A stretch of 64,000 bases of DNA, from positions 2,356,001 to 2,420,000 of the forward strand of contig NZ_AP025492.1 in NCBI RefSeq assembly GCF_024347515.1, in the 5' to 3' direction. Position numbers and translations under genes: made by a program. Under the pieces are notes generated by a model that saw nothing but the letters and a program-made list of their open reading frames with translations, was not told where the DNA came from and ran no database searches. This stretch comes from Vibrio gigantis (GTDB lineage: Bacteria; Pseudomonadota; Gammaproteobacteria; Enterobacterales; Vibrionaceae). This document shows positions 40,243-49,489 of this stretch, piece after piece (position 1 is the stretch's first letter; each line of letters opens with the position of its first letter).

Positions 40243-40743
40243 ATGGAAATGACCAATGCTCAGCGTCTAATTCTATCAAATCAATACTACCTAATGTCTC
40301 AAATGGATCCTGAGAACTCAGCTAAATACCAACGTCTACAAACGATTGTAGAGCGTGGTTACGAACTCCAAATGCGTGAGCTTAACAAAGAATTTGGTTG
40401 TTTGACTGAAGCAGAATGTCGCGAAATTATCGACATCATGGAGATGTACCATGCCATGCAAGAGTCGAACAAAATGCTTGAAGAAGACGAGCGTAAAGAG
40501 GTTGATCAACGTCGTCTTCAGTTCTTAGGTTTTGACATTGCGTCTGAAGCACAAATAGTACACTACGTGCGTTTCCTTGTTGATTCTGAAGGTCTTTACC
40601 CTCAATTCGACAAAGCGGATCACCACTTCAATAGCCAAATGCCAATGCTAGACAAGTACCGTCGCATGCTAACAACATGGCGTAACTGCCCTCGTCAGTA
40701 TCACCTATGTGCAACAGAGCTATCTCAAATCTTTAGTGCTTAA
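40243..40743 (+). CDS. yfbU: YfbU family protein (UPF0304)
   Basis: The 166-residue soluble protein matches E. coli YfbU through its length: [18 protein letters not shown] at the start, [26 protein letters not shown] in the middle, and the C-terminal [22 protein letters not shown]. The family is alpha-helical and its function is not established; E. coli YfbU has been linked with cell death phenotypes, which is weak evidence. GAGG lies nine bases before the start. It is transcribed alone and is convergent with the MipA/OmpV gene. A 29-codon frame, 40163-40252, overlaps its start. Confidence 0.92.
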   Translation: MEMTNAQRLILSNQYYLMSQMDPENSAKYQRLQTIVERGYELQMRELNKEFGCLTEAECREIIDIMEMYHAMQESNKMLEEDERKEVDQRRLQFLGFDIASEAQIVHYVRFLVDSEGLYPQFDKADHHFNSQMPMLDKYRRMLTTWRNCPRQYHLCATELSQIFSA

Positions 40744-40780
40744 TACATTTATAGATTAGTTCTAACTTTTAAAAAGTTTA

Positions 40781-40816
40781 AAAAAAGGGTTACTCATCAT
40801 GAGTAACCCTTTTTTA
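40781..40816. terminator. bidirectional terminator between yfbU and the MipA/OmpV gene
   Basis: A long near-perfect palindrome (about 16 bp each side, centred at 40798) with A run left and T run right separates two convergent genes. Confidence 0.85.
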
Positions 40817-40846
40817 ATGTTCGTACTAAGCGAGAAACCAAAGCAA

Positions 40847-41602
40847 CTAGAAGACGTAAGCAACGCCGACGTTCGCGGCCATATTGATACCACTTTCAAG
40901 TATCGGACTGTTTTCAATATCACCCTCAAGATTAGTATAACGCACACCGCCCGTCACACGGATATTTGGAGTAACGTGCAAATAGCCACCAAGACCAATA
41001 AAATACTGACCATCCCAATCAGCATCAAACTCTTCTAAGTTAGTTCGTGAAGCTTCCGCCGAACTCACCCCATAAAGATGATTGTTTAAACGCTCACTAT
41101 TGTATGCATAACCGATAGACGGTGTAATCGCCCAGCCATTGCGACGAATAGGAAGGCGCCAAGCTGCTTCAGCATAGATACCGTTATGTCTAAAGCCTAA
41201 GTCAGAGCCTGCTGTCGCTTCAAACATCCCCACCAGCGTAATCACTTGATAGCTGACGCCACCTAATACCGAAGCTTTACGTTCATCTAACTTTTGGATA
41301 TCGACGTTATCAGAGTCACTTGGCTTCAATGTTCTCGGATCATAAACCGCTCGGAAGATGATATTCTGTGGAGAGCCCGCAGGAAGTAAGCGATAACCTG
41401 CACTGAACCCACGCATAAAGAAGTGTTCACCTTCATACCCGATCATAGGAATCACGGCACGGTTTGAGGGGGTCTCTTTATAAACAGCTGGAGAATAGGA
41501 AGCGGCAACGCCTAGTGACCACTGCGAGATTCTTGCATGTGTCGCTGATGAAGCCAGTAACGCAGCACTGATAGCCACTATTTTTAACCCATTCTTCTTC
41601 AC
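40847..41602 (-). CDS. MipA/OmpV family outer membrane protein
   Basis: This 251-residue barrel protein has a signal peptide (MKKNGLKIVAISAALLASSATHA) and ends NVGVAYVF with a C-terminal Phe. The family pattern is visible in VIPMIGYEGEHFFMRGFSAGYRL, the GVSYQVITLVGMFEATAGSD block, and WAITPSIGYAYNSERLNNHLYGVSSAEA. In E. coli MipA links the lytic transglycosylase MltA to PBP1B; V. cholerae OmpV is an immunogenic and osmoregulated relative. Which role holds here is unknown. It has its own terminator. Confidence 0.88.
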   Translation of the reverse strand: MKKNGLKIVAISAALLASSATHARISQWSLGVAASYSPAVYKETPSNRAVIPMIGYEGEHFFMRGFSAGYRLLPAGSPQNIIFRAVYDPRTLKPSDSDNVDIQKLDERKASVLGGVSYQVITLVGMFEATAGSDLGFRHNGIYAEAAWRLPIRRNGWAITPSIGYAYNSERLNNHLYGVSSAEASRTNLEEFDADWDGQYFIGLGGYLHVTPNIRVTGGVRYTNLEGDIENSPILESGINMAANVGVAYVF

Positions 41603-41829
41603 TACATCTACCTATTTATTGAGCAAATTTTGATAACGCTACGCATTATATGGTACTTCATTCCAGAAAATCAATAGAGCCCCGTTATACATCCAATACA
41701 CATAAATCCAGTCTGAGTATTATTAAGAGACCTAAAATCTCAAAACAAACGGCCAGATACCCTAGAATGTAAAATAATTTGATTCTACACGCCTCAAGTT
41801 GCCTATTGCGCTCGTCACGTTTTTCGCAC

Positions 41830-41870
41830 GCAAAATTGTAAATAAATACATAATTGTTAAGCAAAATTGT
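41830..41870. promoter_or_regulatory. direct decamer repeats upstream of prkA
   Basis: GCAAAATTGT occurs at 41830-41839 and 41861-41870, a 31-base period (three helical turns). It lies 87-127 bases before prkA in a 354-base gap (41603-41956). A minus-strand frame in that gap lacks a start and binding site. The rest of the gap shows nothing further. Confidence 0.4.
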
Positions 41871-41956
41871 GGAAGCGGGTCTAACCTTAAAATGTAGGGA
41901 GAGCCTATTTTTCAATCGCTCGTCAGTTTTGACTGGTTAACAAGGGGAATGTGACT

Positions 41957-43891
41957 ATGAGTATTTTTGACCACTATCAATCACGTTATGAAGCAGCCAA
42001 GGAAGAAGAGCTGACATTGCAAGAGTTCTTAGGGCTGTGTAAAGATGATAAAAGTGCTTACGCTAATGCTGCCGAGCGCTTATTACTAGCCATTGGCGAA
42101 CCGGAGATCATTGACACCGCTCAAGATCCTCAACTGAGTCGCATTTTCTCGAACCGTGTCATCTCACGCTACAGCGAATTTAAAGATTTCTACGGCATGG
42201 AAGATGCGATTGAACAGATTGTTTCTTACTTAAAACATGCTGCGCAAGGTTTAGAAGAACGTAAACAGATCCTTTATCTACTTGGCCCTGTGGGCGGTGG
42301 TAAATCTTCTCTCGCAGAAAAACTTAAAGCCCTAATGCAGAAATTACCAATATATGTATTGTCTGCAGACGGTGAGCGAAGCCCAGTAAACGATCACCCA
42401 TTCTGTCTATTCGATGTTAACGAAGACGGCGACTTATTGAAGAACGAATACGGTATTGAGAAACGCTATCTTCGTTCGATTATGTCTCCATGGGCAGCGA
42501 AACGTCTGCACGATTTTGGCGGTGATATTTCCAAATTCAAAGTCATCAAACTGCGCCCTTCTATTCTCGATCAAGTTGCGATCGCGAAAACAGAGCCAGG
42601 TGATGAAAACAACCAAGATATTTCGTCTCTGGTTGGTAAAGTTGATATTCGTAAACTTGAGCACTTCTCTCAAGATGATCCTGATGCCTACAGCTACTCT
42701 GGTGCGCTATGTAAAGCCAATCAAGGTGTTATGGAATTCGTGGAAATGTTCAAAGCACCAATCAAGGTATTGCACCCTCTACTAACGGCAACACAAGAAG
42801 GTAACTTCAATGGTACCGAAGGGCTTTCTGCACTGCCATTCGACGGCATGATTCTCGCTCACTCTAACGAGTCCGAGTGGCAGACCTTCCGTAACAACAA
42901 AAACAACGAAGCCTTCCTTGACCGTGTGTACATAGTAAAAGTCCCTTACTGTCTGCGCGTCTCTGAAGAAGTTAAGATCTACAAAAAGCTGCTTGAACAC
43001 AGTGAGCTATCTAAAGCCCCTTGTTCACCAAGCACACTCGATCTGCTGTCTCAATTCAGCATCCTTTCGAGATTGAAAGAGCCTGAGAACTCATCTCTGT
43101 TCTCGAAAATGCGCGTTTATGATGGTGAGACTCTAAAAGACACCGATCCAAAAGCGAAGAGTTACCAAGAGTACCGCGACTACGCAGGTGTAGACGAAGG
43201 CATGTCTGGGCTATCGACTCGTTTCGCCTTCAAAATATTATCTCGCGTGTTTAACTTCGATCAAGCCGAAGTAGCCGCAAACCCAGTGCACCTGTTCTAC
43301 GTTATTGAGCAGCAAATCGAACGTGAGCAATTCCCTCAAGAGACCGCTGAGAAATATCTAGAGTTCTTGAAAGGATACCTAGTGCCACGTTACGTAGAGT
43401 TCATCGGTAAAGAGATTCAAACTGCTTACCTAGAGTCTTACTCTGAGTACGGTCAGAATATCTTCGACCGCTATGTAACCTATGCAGACTTCTGGATTCA
43501 AGACCAAGAGTACCGCGATCCAGAAACAGGCCAGCTATTTGACCGTGCATCTCTAAATGGTGAGCTAGAGAAAATCGAGAAAACAGCCGGTATCAGTAAC
43601 CCTAAAGACTTCCGAAATGAGATTGTTAACTTTGTGCTTCGTGCCAAGGCAAACAATAACGGTCAAAACCCAGTTTGGACCAGCTACGAGAAACTGCGCA
43701 CTGTGATTGAGAAGAAAATGTTCTCCAACACAGAAGAGCTGCTTCCTGTTATCTCGTTCAACGCTAAGACCTCAACGGATGACCAGAAAAAACACGACGA
43801 CTTCGTTGCTCGTATGATGGAAAAAGGCTACACCGAGAAACAAGTGAGACTGCTATCCGAGTGGTACTTAAGAGTTCGTAAATCCTCATAA
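41957..43891 (+). CDS. prkA: PrkA-family serine protein kinase (YeaG)
   Basis: The 644-residue protein is nearly the same as E. coli YeaG over long stretches. It has an AAA-like N-terminal domain with Walker A GPVGGGKSS, and a C-terminal PrkA kinase-like domain. E. coli YeaG acts in adaptation to nitrogen starvation and stationary phase with YeaH. A GTG at 41951 is in frame, but the ATG at 41957 (MSIFDHYQSRYEAAKE) has AAGGGG at a better distance and gives the known N-terminus. It heads a three-gene operon with yeaH and spoVR; the spacings are 102 and 11 bases. Confidence 0.95.
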   Translation: MSIFDHYQSRYEAAKEEELTLQEFLGLCKDDKSAYANAAERLLLAIGEPEIIDTAQDPQLSRIFSNRVISRYSEFKDFYGMEDAIEQIVSYLKHAAQGLEERKQILYLLGPVGGGKSSLAEKLKALMQKLPIYVLSADGERSPVNDHPFCLFDVNEDGDLLKNEYGIEKRYLRSIMSPWAAKRLHDFGGDISKFKVIKLRPSILDQVAIAKTEPGDENNQDISSLVGKVDIRKLEHFSQDDPDAYSYSGALCKANQGVMEFVEMFKAPIKVLHPLLTATQEGNFNGTEGLSALPFDGMILAHSNESEWQTFRNNKNNEAFLDRVYIVKVPYCLRVSEEVKIYKKLLEHSELSKAPCSPSTLDLLSQFSILSRLKEPENSSLFSKMRVYDGETLKDTDPKAKSYQEYRDYAGVDEGMSGLSTRFAFKILSRVFNFDQAEVAANPVHLFYVIEQQIEREQFPQETAEKYLEFLKGYLVPRYVEFIGKEIQTAYLESYSEYGQNIFDRYVTYADFWIQDQEYRDPETGQLFDRASLNGELEKIEKTAGISNPKDFRNEIVNFVLRAKANNNGQNPVWTSYEKLRTVIEKKMFSNTEELLPVISFNAKTSTDDQKKHDDFVARMMEKGYTEKQVRLLSEWYLRVRKSS

Positions 43892-43993
43892 CCAAACTGT
43901 ATTGAGCTGCTCAAATGGGCAGCTCGTACAAACCAATAACTCTTATACCCTAATTAAAAGTAGGATCGCGACATCACCTGAGAGGGAGTTCTT

Positions 43994-45265
43994 ATGGCAC
44001 AATTTATCGATCGGAGGCTCAATGGCAAGAATAAGAGTGCTGTGAATAGACAGCGTTTCTTACGACGTCATAAAGAGCAAATCAAAGAATCTGTGGCCGA
44101 TGCAGTTAACCGACGCTCAATCACCAATACTGAAACGGGTGAAGACGTCGCTATTCCCCATAAAGACATCAAAGAGCCAAGCTTTCACCAAGGTCAAGGC
44201 GGCGTAAGAGAACGCGTTCACCCAGGTAATGACCAGTTCATCACTGGCGACAAAATTGAACGCCCGAAAGGCGGCGGTCAAGGTGGGGGTTCTGGTCAAG
44301 GTGACGCAAGTCCTGATGGCGAAGGCCAAGATGAATTTACCTTCCAAATTTCAAAAGATGAGTATCTTGATATTCTCTTTGAAGATTTAGCTCTACCTAA
44401 TCTAGAGAAGAATCAGGTCAATAAAATAACCGAATGGAAAACGCACCGCTCTGGTTATCAAAGCGCAGGGATTCCATCCAACATCGCTATTGTTCGTTCA
44501 CTGCAGCAATCACTCGCTCGCAGAACCGCGATGACAGCAGGAAAAAAGCGCGAGCTTAACCTACTAATGGAACAGCTTGACCAAGTTAAAATGACGGAGC
44601 CGGCACAGCCTTTTGAAGAAAGTCGCTTGAAAGAAGAGATTGCCGAGTTACGCAAAAAGATTGAAAGCGTGCCATTCATTGACACCTTCGACTTACGTTT
44701 TAAAAACTACGAGAAGCGCCCTATTCCATCTAGCCAAGCCGTGATGTTCTGCTTGATGGATGTATCTGGCTCAATGGACCAAGCCACTAAAGACATCGCA
44801 AAGCGTTTCTATGTGCTGCTGTATCTATTCCTTAATCGCACCTACGAAAATGTCGATGTGGTGTTTATTCGTCACCATACTCAAGCCAAAGAAGTCGACG
44901 AGCATGAGTTTTTCTACTCGCAAGAGACTGGTGGCACCATTGTATCAAGCGCCTTGAAACTGATGAAAGAAATTGTCGCAGACCGTTACCCTGCAGGTGA
45001 GTGGAACATCTATGCGGCACAGGCTTCTGATGGCGATAACTGGGCAGATGACTCACCTCGCTGTAAAGAGCTGTTGGTCAACACGCTTCTGCCAACTTGT
45101 CAGTATTACTCTTATATCGAAATCACACGCCGCTCTCACCAAACGCTTTGGCACGAGTATGAGAAGTTAGAAGCAAGCTTTGACAACTTCGCCATGAAAA
45201 ACATTAAAACGGTGGATGATATTTTTCCTGTGTTTAGAGAACTGTTCCAGAAAGAGACAGCGTAA
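43994..45265 (+). CDS. yeaH: YeaH/UPF0229 family protein with VWA-like domain
   Basis: The 423-residue protein (DUF444) has a basic N-terminus ([29 protein letters not shown]), a glycine-rich linker (about residues 95-115), and a von Willebrand A-type C-terminal half with a MIDAS-like motif [16 protein letters not shown]. It is the usual partner of PrkA/YeaG in stress operons; in Bacillus the distant counterpart YhbH acts in sporulation. The role is thought to be as a binding partner in the PrkA pathway. GAGAGGGAG is the ribosome binding site. Confidence 0.93.
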   Translation: MAQFIDRRLNGKNKSAVNRQRFLRRHKEQIKESVADAVNRRSITNTETGEDVAIPHKDIKEPSFHQGQGGVRERVHPGNDQFITGDKIERPKGGGQGGGSGQGDASPDGEGQDEFTFQISKDEYLDILFEDLALPNLEKNQVNKITEWKTHRSGYQSAGIPSNIAIVRSLQQSLARRTAMTAGKKRELNLLMEQLDQVKMTEPAQPFEESRLKEEIAELRKKIESVPFIDTFDLRFKNYEKRPIPSSQAVMFCLMDVSGSMDQATKDIAKRFYVLLYLFLNRTYENVDVVFIRHHTQAKEVDEHEFFYSQETGGTIVSSALKLMKEIVADRYPAGEWNIYAAQASDGDNWADDSPRCKELLVNTLLPTCQYYSYIEITRRSHQTLWHEYEKLEASFDNFAMKNIKTVDDIFPVFRELFQKETA

Positions 45266-45276
45266 GGGGGCTTGCC

Positions 45277-46857
45277 ATGACAGCAAAATCAAACGTTGCA
45301 GAGAAATCAAATGTTTTAGATGGAGATAAGTCTGCACCAAAGAAAAATGACAAGATGCTGCCTGATGGTCCAGATTGGACATTCAACCTCTTGGAGAAAT
45401 ATCACGTAGAAATAAAACGTGTAGCGCAGCACTACCGTTTAGATACTTACCCAAACCAAATTGAAGTTATTACTTCCGAGCAGATGATGGATGCATACTC
45501 GAGCATTGGTATGCCTATCAATTACAACCATTGGTCCTTTGGTAAGAAGTTCATTCAAACCGAGCAAAACTACAAGCATGGGCAAATGGGCTTGGCGTAC
45601 GAAATCGTGATCAATTCTGATCCTTGTATCGCATATCTGATGGAAGAGAACACAGTAACAATGCAGGCGCTGGTAATGGCTCACGCTTGTTACGGCCACA
45701 ACTCTTTCTTTAAAGGTAACTACCTGTTCCAAACATGGACAGACGCTAGTTCCATCATCGACTACTTGCTGTTCGCTAAGAAGTACATCAGTGGCTGTGA
45801 AGAGAAATATGGCGTCGCTGAGGTCGAGCAACTCCTTGATTCTTGTCATGCATTAATGAATTACGGCGTAGACCGATACAAACGTCCTGAGAAGATTTCC
45901 ATAGCTGAAGAAACCGCAAGGCAGGAAGAACGAGAAGCTTACCTGCAATCTCAAGTCAACGAGTTGTGGAGAACTGTACCTAAAAATCAAGACAAGGAAA
46001 AAGAGACCAAAATCCGCTTTCCTAGCGAGCCTCAAGAGAACATTCTCTACTTTATCGAGAAGAACGCACCACTACTTGAACCTTGGCAACGTGAGTGTGT
46101 TCGTATTGTTCGCAAGGTGAGCCAATACTTCTATCCTCAAAAGCAAACTCAGGTAATGAACGAAGGCTGGGCAACCTTCTGGCACTATACCATTCTCAAC
46201 CACCTTTACGACGAAGGCTTGGTAAGTGATAAGTTCATCTTAGAATTTTTACATAGTCACACCAGTGTCGTCGCGCAACCCGCCTACAACAGCCCTTATT
46301 TCAGCGGGATAAACCCTTATGCGCTTGGCTTTGCGATGTTTAGAGACATCCGACGCATCTGTGAAGAACCAACCGATGAAGATCGAGAATGGTTCCCAGA
46401 TCTAGCAGGAAGTGATTGGCTAGAAGCGGTGCACTTTGCGATGCACAACTTCAAAGATGAAAGCTTCATCAGCCAATATCTTTCTCCAAAAATAATTCGA
46501 GACTTTAAGCTGTTTGCTGTGCTCGATGACGACCGCAAAAATACCATTGAAGTAAGTGCGATTCATGATGACCCAGGCTATCGCCTGATTCGTGAGAAGC
46601 TTGCAGCACAATACAACCTCAGTAACCTTGAACCGAATATTCAGGTGTTTAACGTTGATGTTCGTGGCGACCGCTCAATGACGCTGCAGTATGTGCCTCA
46701 TGACCGTATCCCGCTTGATAAAGGCTACGACGAAGTAATGAAGCATCTCTATCGCTTGTGGGGCTTTGACGTTATTCTTGAGGAGCTCAAAGACACTGGC
46801 CATCGAGAGATTCTGACCACTTGCCCGAAACGCAATGATTACGGAGCCAAGATTTAA
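45277..46857 (+). CDS. SpoVR family protein (YcgB)
   Basis: This 526-residue member of the SpoVR family has the typical DGPDWTFNLLEKYHVEI start, YGHNSFFKGNYLFQTW block, and MNEGWATFWHYTILNHLYDEGL motif. The name comes from B. subtilis SpoVR, required for spore cortex; in non-sporing bacteria the function is open but the gene goes with prkA and yeaH. It is 11 bases after yeaH, so cotranscribed. In E. coli the homologue ycgB is elsewhere on the chromosome. The frame overlaps nothing on the other strand worth calling. Confidence 0.94.
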   Translation: MTAKSNVAEKSNVLDGDKSAPKKNDKMLPDGPDWTFNLLEKYHVEIKRVAQHYRLDTYPNQIEVITSEQMMDAYSSIGMPINYNHWSFGKKFIQTEQNYKHGQMGLAYEIVINSDPCIAYLMEENTVTMQALVMAHACYGHNSFFKGNYLFQTWTDASSIIDYLLFAKKYISGCEEKYGVAEVEQLLDSCHALMNYGVDRYKRPEKISIAEETARQEEREAYLQSQVNELWRTVPKNQDKEKETKIRFPSEPQENILYFIEKNAPLLEPWQRECVRIVRKVSQYFYPQKQTQVMNEGWATFWHYTILNHLYDEGLVSDKFILEFLHSHTSVVAQPAYNSPYFSGINPYALGFAMFRDIRRICEEPTDEDREWFPDLAGSDWLEAVHFAMHNFKDESFISQYLSPKIIRDFKLFAVLDDDRKNTIEVSAIHDDPGYRLIREKLAAQYNLSNLEPNIQVFNVDVRGDRSMTLQYVPHDRIPLDKGYDEVMKHLYRLWGFDVILEELKDTGHREILTTCPKRNDYGAKI

Positions 46858-46940
46858 TACACATCACAGTCAATAGGTGATGGGTAGAAAACTCCGCTCC
46901 CCCTACAACATAGTGGTCACCCGCTCGGAAGTGGAGCAAC

Positions 46941-46980
46941 AAAAAAGCGCATAAGTCATCGACTTATGCGCTTTCCTTTT
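46941..46980. terminator. bidirectional terminator between spoVR and sohB
   Basis: A perfect 14-bp stem (46944-46957 with 46961-46974) with an ATC loop lies between convergent genes, with A residues to the left and T residues to the right. Confidence 0.85.
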
Positions 46981-47032
46981 AAGCTTGTTTTAGAGCTTTA
47001 TTCTTGAGCTCTAGCGTCTTATACGAACACTA

Positions 47033-48100
47033 TTAAACAATTGGCTTTTGACCGCGTTCAATCAGCTTCATCAGCACGCTGTCTGCAGATTTACCTGCCA
47101 CGCCTGCTAGCTTGTCTGACAGCTTTTTCTTCTGTACATAGTGAATCGCTAGCACTGTCTTGTCTTTGCATGCTTCAACAACTAGGTCATCAGAAGTGCG
47201 AATCTCATCCACTAGCCCAAGTTCATGAGCTTGCGTACCAAACCAGTGTTCACCCGTCGCTACTTTATCAAGATCTAGTGCTGGGCGATGGTCGCGAATG
47301 AAGTCTTTGAATAGACCATGTGTCTCTTCTAGCTCTTCTTTAAACTTCTCACGTGCTTTATCGCTGTTCTCACCAAACATAGTCAGTGTGCGTTTGTACT
47401 CACCTGCTGTTAGCTGTTCGAACTCGATATCGTGCTTCTTAAGCAGTTTGTTGAAATTTGGCAGTTGAGCGATCACACCAATAGAGCCAACGATAGCGAA
47501 AGGCGCTGACACAATTTTATCTGCAATACAGGCCATCATGTAGCCGCCGCTTGCCGCCACTTTGTCTACCGAGATAGTCAGAGGCAGACCTGCTGCTTTG
47601 ATACGATCAAGTTGAGAAGACGCCAAACCGTAGCCGTGAACCATGCCACCACCAGATTCAAGTTTAAGTAATACTTCATCGCCTTCACGAGCAACAGCCA
47701 GAACCGCCGTTACCTCTTCACGTAATGAAGCTACTTCTTTCGCATCAATGCTGCCATTAAAATCAAGAACGAATAGATGTGGTTCACGCTTGCTATCAAG
47801 CTCACCCTCTTTCGCTGCTTTTTTCACTTCTTTACCGCGTGATTTTACTTTCTCTTTTTCCGCTTTCTTTTCTGCTTTATCACGGGCTTTGATGAAAGCA
47901 TCATCATGTAGATGGTGCTCTAATTGTTCAATTGTCTGTTTATGGTGTTCAGATAGGTTCGTGATTTCCAGCTCACCTTTAATCGCGCTTGATTTTCCAC
48001 CCACAGATTTAGCAATGACTAAAATTGCGATGATGGCGATTACAACGGTCGCAATCTTGGCTAAAAACAAGCCGTAGTCCAACAAAAATTCCAATGTCAT
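47033..48100 (-). CDS. sohB: inner membrane protease SohB (S49)
   Basis: SohB is a signal-peptide-peptidase-like serine protease of family S49. The 355-residue protein has a membrane anchor at residues 8-32, a charged Lys/Glu-rich linker (70-105) that looks like a coiled coil, then the catalytic domain: the Ser nucleophile is Ser184 in DKVAASGGYMMAC, and the general-base Lys is Lys236 in TAGEYKRTLTMFG. Its natural substrate is unknown; extra copies suppress htrA loss in E. coli. AGGGGAT precedes the start. It is divergent from yciK; in E. coli the same genes are neighbours. Confidence 0.94.
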   Translation of the reverse strand: MTLEFLLDYGLFLAKIATVVIAIIAILVIAKSVGGKSSAIKGELEITNLSEHHKQTIEQLEHHLHDDAFIKARDKAEKKAEKEKVKSRGKEVKKAAKEGELDSKREPHLFVLDFNGSIDAKEVASLREEVTAVLAVAREGDEVLLKLESGGGMVHGYGLASSQLDRIKAAGLPLTISVDKVAASGGYMMACIADKIVSAPFAIVGSIGVIAQLPNFNKLLKKHDIEFEQLTAGEYKRTLTMFGENSDKAREKFKEELEETHGLFKDFIRDHRPALDLDKVATGEHWFGTQAHELGLVDEIRTSDDLVVEACKDKTVLAIHYVQKKKLSDKLAGVAGKSADSVLMKLIERGQKPIV

Positions 48101-48237
48101 ATCCCCTAATGTATGAATTAGTGTATTGTAACCATCTTGTCACGATTACCAAGAATTTCTCATCATTCCTGCGGTTATCTGTGTGATTAAACATCAATGG
48201 AATGGCGAACATAATAAAAGAAAGAAGGATAAGCACA

Positions 48238-48978
48238 GTGGATTACCCAATCTCTACAGATGCCCTCAAAGATAAAGTAATTTTGGTTACTGGTGCTGGT
48301 GCCGGTATTGGACGCCAAGCAGCACTAAGCTTCGCTCAACATGGCGCGACAGTTATTCTGCTAGGCCGCAATGTTAAAAACCTTGAATTTATTTACGATG
48401 AAATCGAAAGTGCTGGTTACCCACAGCCTGCGATCATCCCACTGGATCTAAAAGGCGCGACAAAGCAGAACTACATTGATATGGCTGAAACCATTGAGTC
48501 ACAGTTCGGTCGTTTAGATGGTCTACTACATAACGCTGGCGTTCTCGGTACTCTGAGCCCGTTTGAGCAGATTGATGAAGAGACCTTTGATGATGTTATG
48601 CAGATCAATGTGAAGTCTGAGTTCTTGATGACTCAAGCGCTGCTACCTGTACTGAAGAAAGCGGAAGCCGGCCGTATCGTATTTACGTCTTCTACCGTTG
48701 GCCACTCTGGCCGTGCATTCTGGGGCACTTACGCGATCTCTAAGTTTGCAACCGAAGGTATGATGCAGATCTTAGCGGATGAGCTTGAAGACACCAACAT
48801 CCGTGTTAACGCGATCAACCCAGGCGGCACTCAAACACGCATGCGTGCAAAAGCGTACCCAGGTGAAGATGCGAACAAGCTGAAAACGCCACTGGACATC
48901 ATCCCACTGTACTTACACTTAATGAACCCAAGTGTGACAGACATTAATGGTCAATGTATCGACGCTCAACCTAAGTAG
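48238..48978 (+). CDS. yciK: YciK family short-chain oxidoreductase
   Basis: The 246-residue SDR protein has the cofactor motif VTGAGAGIGRQAA, the NAG motif in LLHNAGVLG, the catalytic Ser in FTSSTVG, and the Tyr-x3-Lys in TYAISKFA. E. coli YciK is close, and its substrate is not known. The open frame begins at 48202, but I choose the GTG at 48238 (VDYPISTDALKDKV), which has AAGGA eight bases before it and places the cofactor motif at the normal distance from the N-terminus. Followed by a strong terminator and then the insertion sequence. Confidence 0.92.
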   Translation: MDYPISTDALKDKVILVTGAGAGIGRQAALSFAQHGATVILLGRNVKNLEFIYDEIESAGYPQPAIIPLDLKGATKQNYIDMAETIESQFGRLDGLLHNAGVLGTLSPFEQIDEETFDDVMQINVKSEFLMTQALLPVLKKAEAGRIVFTSSTVGHSGRAFWGTYAISKFATEGMMQILADELEDTNIRVNAINPGGTQTRMRAKAYPGEDANKLKTPLDIIPLYLHLMNPSVTDINGQCIDAQPK

Positions 48979-48998
48979 TTGATATTATAACCAATCGT

Positions 48999-49028
48999 AA
49001 AAAGCCGCTTTAATAGCGGCTTTTTTTG
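48999..49028 (+). terminator. yciK terminator
   Basis: An 11-bp stem (48999-49009 with 49015-49025) with a T run. The insertion sequence starts only a few bases after it, so the terminator should still insulate the element. Confidence 0.85.
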
Positions 49029-49087
49029 TATCTATGTACCGTCCTAAATATGGTTGACACATTTCCAACATGAAATTGGAGAGTGTC

Positions 49088-49489
49088 ATGAAAACAACAA
49101 GTAGACGTACTCAACGAGATTATTCTCTTGCCTTTAAATTGGCAGTCGTAAGCCAAGTTGAAAAAGGCGAAATGACTTATAAGCAAGCTCAAGAACGTTA
49201 TGGGATCCAAGGGCGCTCTACCGTTTTAGTTTGGCTTCGCAAACATGGTCAACTAGATTGGTCTAAAGGAATAGAACAATCGAGAGCGTTAGGAGCGACT
49301 ATGTCAAACTCTTCCTCAACTCAAACCCCAGAGCAACGAATCAAAGAACTCGAGCTGCAATTAGAAGAAACTCAGCTCAAAGCTGAGTTCTTCGAAGCGG
49401 TTGTAAAAGTCATGGATCGAGATTTCGGAGTCCGAATTTCAAAGAAGCGCAAGGCCGAGTTATTAAGGAAAAAACGGTCAGAAAGTTGA
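49088..49489 (+). CDS. IS3-family transposase OrfA
   Basis: OrfA (133 residues from the ATG at 49088) binds the terminal repeats through its helix-turn-helix: TTSRRTQRDYSLAFKLAVVSQVEKGEMTYKQAQERYGIQ, then GRSTVLVWLRKHG. A leucine-zipper-like coiled coil follows (QRIKELELQLEETQLKAEFFEAVV). An in-frame ATG at 49070 exists, but GGAG six bases before the ATG at 49088 decides the start. Near the end there is a run of six A residues at 49469-49474, the likely -1 slippage site that fuses OrfA with OrfB. Confidence 0.9.
   Translation: MKTTSRRTQRDYSLAFKLAVVSQVEKGEMTYKQAQERYGIQGRSTVLVWLRKHGQLDWSKGIEQSRALGATMSNSSSTQTPEQRIKELELQLEETQLKAEFFEAVVKVMDRDFGVRISKKRKAELLRKKRSES

Noticed and set aside
41685..41915. 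76-codon minus-strand frame upstream of prkA
   Set aside because: It starts with TTG, has no ribosome binding site, and its composition looks like translated AT-rich intergenic DNA.
46858..46940. Imperfect CTCCGC-type repeats after spoVR
   Set aside because: The pairing is weak and a clear terminator follows directly.
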